Shown piece by piece: positions 4,690 to 6,780 of a stretch of 6,780 nucleotides of DNA (its first letter is position 1; every line of letters starts with the position of its first letter). Origin of the DNA: Candidatus Bathyarchaeota archaeon JdFR-04. GTDB lineage: Archaea > Thermoproteota > Bathyarchaeia > Bathyarchaeales > UBA233. The DNA is taken from NCBI GenBank assembly GCA_002010925.1, contig MTLR01000143.1, forward strand, positions 1-6,780, in the 5' to 3' direction. The notes below the pieces were generated by a model. That model made no database searches. It was given only the letters and a program-made list of their open reading frames with translations, and was not told the origin of the DNA. Both the position numbers and the translations under genes were made by a program.

Positions 4690-6363
4690 GTGTTGATAAC
4701 TTCAGCTTGGCCTTACATAAACTATGTTCCACACTTAGGTACTTTGATTCCAATTCTTTCTGCTGATGTGGTTGCACGTTATTATCGGTTAAAGGGAGAA
4801 GAAGTGCTTTATGTTACAGGTTCTGATGAGCATGGAACCCCTATTGAGGTTGAGGCTGTTAGACGGGGCATTCCGCCAAAACAACTTACCGATGAAAATC
4901 ACGCCAAAGTAGTTGAGTTGTTCGACCGTTGGAACGTTCAGTTTGACAACTATTCTCGAACTGAAAGTCCAACGCACAAAGAGTTTGTTCAAAAACATTA
5001 CATGCAAATTTACGAAAACGGGCACATATTCACCGAAGAAACAGATATGACCTACTGCGAAAACTGTCAACGCTTTCTTCCAGACCGCTTCATCGAAGGA
5101 AAGTGTCCCTACTGTGGATATGAAAGTGCGAGGGGAGATCAATGCGAATCTTGCGGTAGGCTACTGGAACCCGTGAAATTAATTGACCCCTACTGCGTAA
5201 TATGCAAAGGCAAGCCAGCGCTTAAGAGAACTAAACATTGGTATTTTGACCTTCCCAGATTCTCGGAAAGACTCCTCCAATTCATTGAGGAAAACAAACG
5301 ATTACCCGACAACGCAAGAAACTTCAGCTTAAACCTCTTAAAGGAAGGATTAAAACCGCGAGCTTTGACTAGGGACAACAAGTGGGGGATCCCAGCGCCT
5401 TTCCCAGGAGCCGAGGACAAAACAATATACGTTTGGGTTGAAGCTGTTTTAGGTTATGTTTCCGCCACCATAGAATATTTCAAGAAGCATGGCGATGGAG
5501 AAAAATGGAAGGATTTTTGGTTCAATAAAGAGGCTAAAACCCTCTATTTTATAGGGAAGGACAACATCCCCTTCCACACGTTAATTCTCCCAGCCCTGCT
5601 TTTAGCTTCCAACGAAGGATACAATCTTCCATGGAACGTTTCAACCAACGAGTTCCTCCAATTTAAAGAGGAAGCTTTTTCCAAAAGCCGTAGAATCGGA
5701 ATATGGATAGATGAAGCTCTAGAGCTTTTCCCAGCTGACTACTGGCGATACTTCCTCATGGCAACTAGACCTGAAACGAAGGATACAAACTTTACATGGA
5801 AAACCTTCATAGAAAAGGTAAACGCGGACCTAAATGACAGTTTCGGAAATTTCATTCATAGAACAATTACCTTCTTAAATAGAAACTTCGATCACACTGT
5901 TCCAGCATCCACACTAGAAGAAGATGACAAGGAAGTTTTAGAAGAGGTTAGGAAAAAGCTAATGCAAATTGGAGAGTTAATCGAAAACTGCAGGCTTCAA
6001 TCAGCAGTGAACACGGTTATGGAAATAAGTCGCCTTGGAAACCGCTACTTAAATGAGAAAGAGCCGTGGAACCAGCTAAAAACAGATCCACGTAAAGCTG
6101 CTAACACTATTTATGTTGCGGCCCAAATCGTGAAAACTCTAGCCATAACATCAGCACCCTTCATGCCTCAAACAGCCCAAAAAACCTGGAACCTCTTAAA
6201 CATGCCTGGAATCGTTCATGAACAGAAATGGGAAGAAGCAATAATCCCATTGCCTCCTGGCCATAAAGTGAACAAAGCTAAACCCTTATTCAGCAAGATA
6301 ACATTAACAGAAGATGAACTGGAAGCCAAGCTGGAAGAAATAAGGCAGAGAAGGGAAGGATAA
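4690..6363 (+). CDS. metG: methionyl-tRNA synthetase
   Basis: MetRS joins methionine to initiator and elongator tRNA-Met, an essential step. The 557-residue class I enzyme shows the HIGH-type motif HLGT (15-18) and the GSDEHGTP segment (44-51). Two zinc knuckles follow: C123/C126 with C139/C142, and C152/C155 with C169/C172. The methionine-pocket segment YVWVEAVLGY is at 247-256. The KMSKS-type loop reads AFSKS (329-333), keeping the second Lys (K332, equivalent to E. coli K335) but with Ala where the first Lys is expected. The helical anticodon-binding domain keeps N387, P459 and W460, which match the E. coli anticodon-reading residues N391, P460 and W461. The protein ends with a charged helix and has no fused EMAP/Trbp111-like OB domain, as in many archaea. 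GTG at 4690 is the only usual start in frame that keeps the whole first beta strand, but it has poor Shine-Dalgarno spacing. Confidence 0.97.
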   Translation: MLITSAWPYINYVPHLGTLIPILSADVVARYYRLKGEEVLYVTGSDEHGTPIEVEAVRRGIPPKQLTDENHAKVVELFDRWNVQFDNYSRTESPTHKEFVQKHYMQIYENGHIFTEETDMTYCENCQRFLPDRFIEGKCPYCGYESARGDQCESCGRLLEPVKLIDPYCVICKGKPALKRTKHWYFDLPRFSERLLQFIEENKRLPDNARNFSLNLLKEGLKPRALTRDNKWGIPAPFPGAEDKTIYVWVEAVLGYVSATIEYFKKHGDGEKWKDFWFNKEAKTLYFIGKDNIPFHTLILPALLLASNEGYNLPWNVSTNEFLQFKEEAFSKSRRIGIWIDEALELFPADYWRYFLMATRPETKDTNFTWKTFIEKVNADLNDSFGNFIHRTITFLNRNFDHTVPASTLEEDDKEVLEEVRKKLMQIGELIENCRLQSAVNTVMEISRLGNRYLNEKEPWNQLKTDPRKAANTIYVAAQIVKTLAITSAPFMPQTAQKTWNLLNMPGIVHEQKWEEAIIPLPPGHKVNKAKPLFSKITLTEDELEAKLEEIRQRREG

Positions 6364-6386
6364 AAGAGAAACTGGAAAAAGAGAAA

Positions 6387-6780
6387 TTGCCTCTAAGAAT
6401 AGACTTTCACGTTCACACTTACTACTCTTACGATTCCACGATAACCCCATCACAGCTGGTTGCCTATGCAAAGAAACGGGGCCTAAACGGAATAGCAATA
6501 ACTGACCATGACCGAATTGACGGAGCCTTAAAAATAGCCAAGAAGTATTCGGGTAAAACTGGTTTAATAATTATTCCAGGAACAGAAGTGCTCAGCCGAA
6601 ATGGGCATGTCCTAGCATTGAATGTTCAAAAGTCTATACCAACCGGCTTAACTGTGAGAGAAACCTTAGAAATTATCCATAAGCAGGGCGGAATAGCTGT
6701 TGTAGCTCATCCAAATGCTTTATATCATGGAACACTCGAACGGCGAATGTTATGGAAATTTGACGCGATGGAAGTAATTA
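6387..6780 (+). CDS. PHP-domain metal-dependent phosphoesterase, 3' end outside window
   Basis: The frame is open to the window edge and gives 131 residues. They carry PHP-domain metal-binding motifs: FHVH with H8 and H10, D16, then TDHD (H41) followed by DGA, GTE (E67), and VVAHP (H108). This pattern resembles the COG0613 group (TrpH/YciV, which includes the E. coli enzyme acting on 3',5'-bisphosphonucleotides and short RNA 5' ends) more than the histidinol-phosphatase or DNA-polymerase PHP domains. The exact substrate cannot be assigned from a fragment. The best start is TTG at 6387, four codons before the first conserved strand. The frame stays open back to 6318 but contains no other ATG, GTG or TTG. 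No strong Shine-Dalgarno site is visible. It follows metG by 23 nt on the same strand, so co-transcription is likely. The missing part should hold the rest of the TIM-barrel-like fold, including further Asp and His ligands. Confidence 0.88.
   Translation, partial: MPLRIDFHVHTYYSYDSTITPSQLVAYAKKRGLNGIAITDHDRIDGALKIAKKYSGKTGLIIIPGTEVLSRNGHVLALNVQKSIPTGLTVRETLEIIHKQGGIAVVAHPNALYHGTLERRMLWKFDAMEVI

Noticed and set aside
4789..5142. 117-codon open frame on the minus strand within metG
   Set aside because: It is antisense to the conserved MetRS catalytic and zinc regions and its product has no recognisable domain. It is an overlap artefact.
6318..6386. Longer N-terminus of the PHP protein overlapping the metG end
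   Set aside because: The frame is open, but it contains no ATG, GTG or TTG before 6387, and the conserved PHP region begins right after the TTG.
6304..6498. Minus-strand open frame across the metG/PHP junction
   Set aside because: It is antisense to the end of metG and to the conserved PHP motif I; no domain or ribosome binding site is apparent.
1..6780. Search by eye for tRNA/rRNA genes, CRISPR repeats, insertion-sequence ends, attachment sites and defence-gene clusters
   Set aside because: Gaps between genes are short (under about 110 bp), show no cloverleaf or direct repeat series, and all larger frames are housekeeping or envelope genes.

Overview
The window is about 6.8 kb of gene-dense archaeal chromosome. 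The archaeal assignment rests on four genes: an archaeal Trm1 tRNA methyltransferase, an archaeal-type RNase HII, a THEP1-type NTPase, and a COG1395-type helix-turn-helix regulator, a family I know only from archaea. TATA-like boxes and very short or absent 5' leaders fit this. The style of the genes suggests the Bathyarchaeia or a neighbouring Thermoproteota lineage, but that finer placement is inference.

Layout, left to right. (1) Bases 1-303 hold the 3' end of a membrane-anchored protein with a Thr/Pro-rich stalk, one transmembrane helix and a charged cytoplasmic tail. (2) 415-1365 (+) is a helix-turn-helix regulator whose DNA-binding domain sits between two domains that look like copies of each other. 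(3) 1362-2024 (-) is RNase HII (rnhB). Its stop codon interlocks with that of the regulator, so the two genes are convergent. (4) 2064-2606 (-) is a THEP1-family nucleoside triphosphatase, upstream of rnhB in a probable two-gene operon. (5) A divergent promoter region of about 95 bp follows. (6) 2702-3928 (+) is Trm1, the tRNA G26 N2-dimethyltransferase. (7) 3999-4607 (+) is a secreted, C-terminally anchored protein of unknown function. (8) 4690-6363 (+) is methionyl-tRNA synthetase (metG). (9) 6387 to the window end (+) is the N-terminal part of a PHP-domain metal-dependent phosphoesterase.

The recognisable genes concern information processing and nucleotide metabolism: tRNA modification (Trm1), tRNA charging (MetRS), removal of ribonucleotides from DNA (RNase HII), NTP hydrolysis (THEP1), and perhaps nucleic-acid or nucleotide hydrolysis (PHP). 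The two envelope proteins do not fit that theme by sequence. Four of the seven genes whose 5' end is visible appear to use non-ATG starts (TTG or GTG).

No non-coding stretch exceeds about 110 bp. I saw no RNA gene, CRISPR array, insertion sequence or prophage signal. I do not see a new multi-gene system. The points most worth checking are the Asp-for-Glu change in the RNase HII active site, the internal duplication in the regulator with dyad sequences at its promoter, the conflicting initiation signals of metG, and the unknown envelope protein between trm1 and metG.
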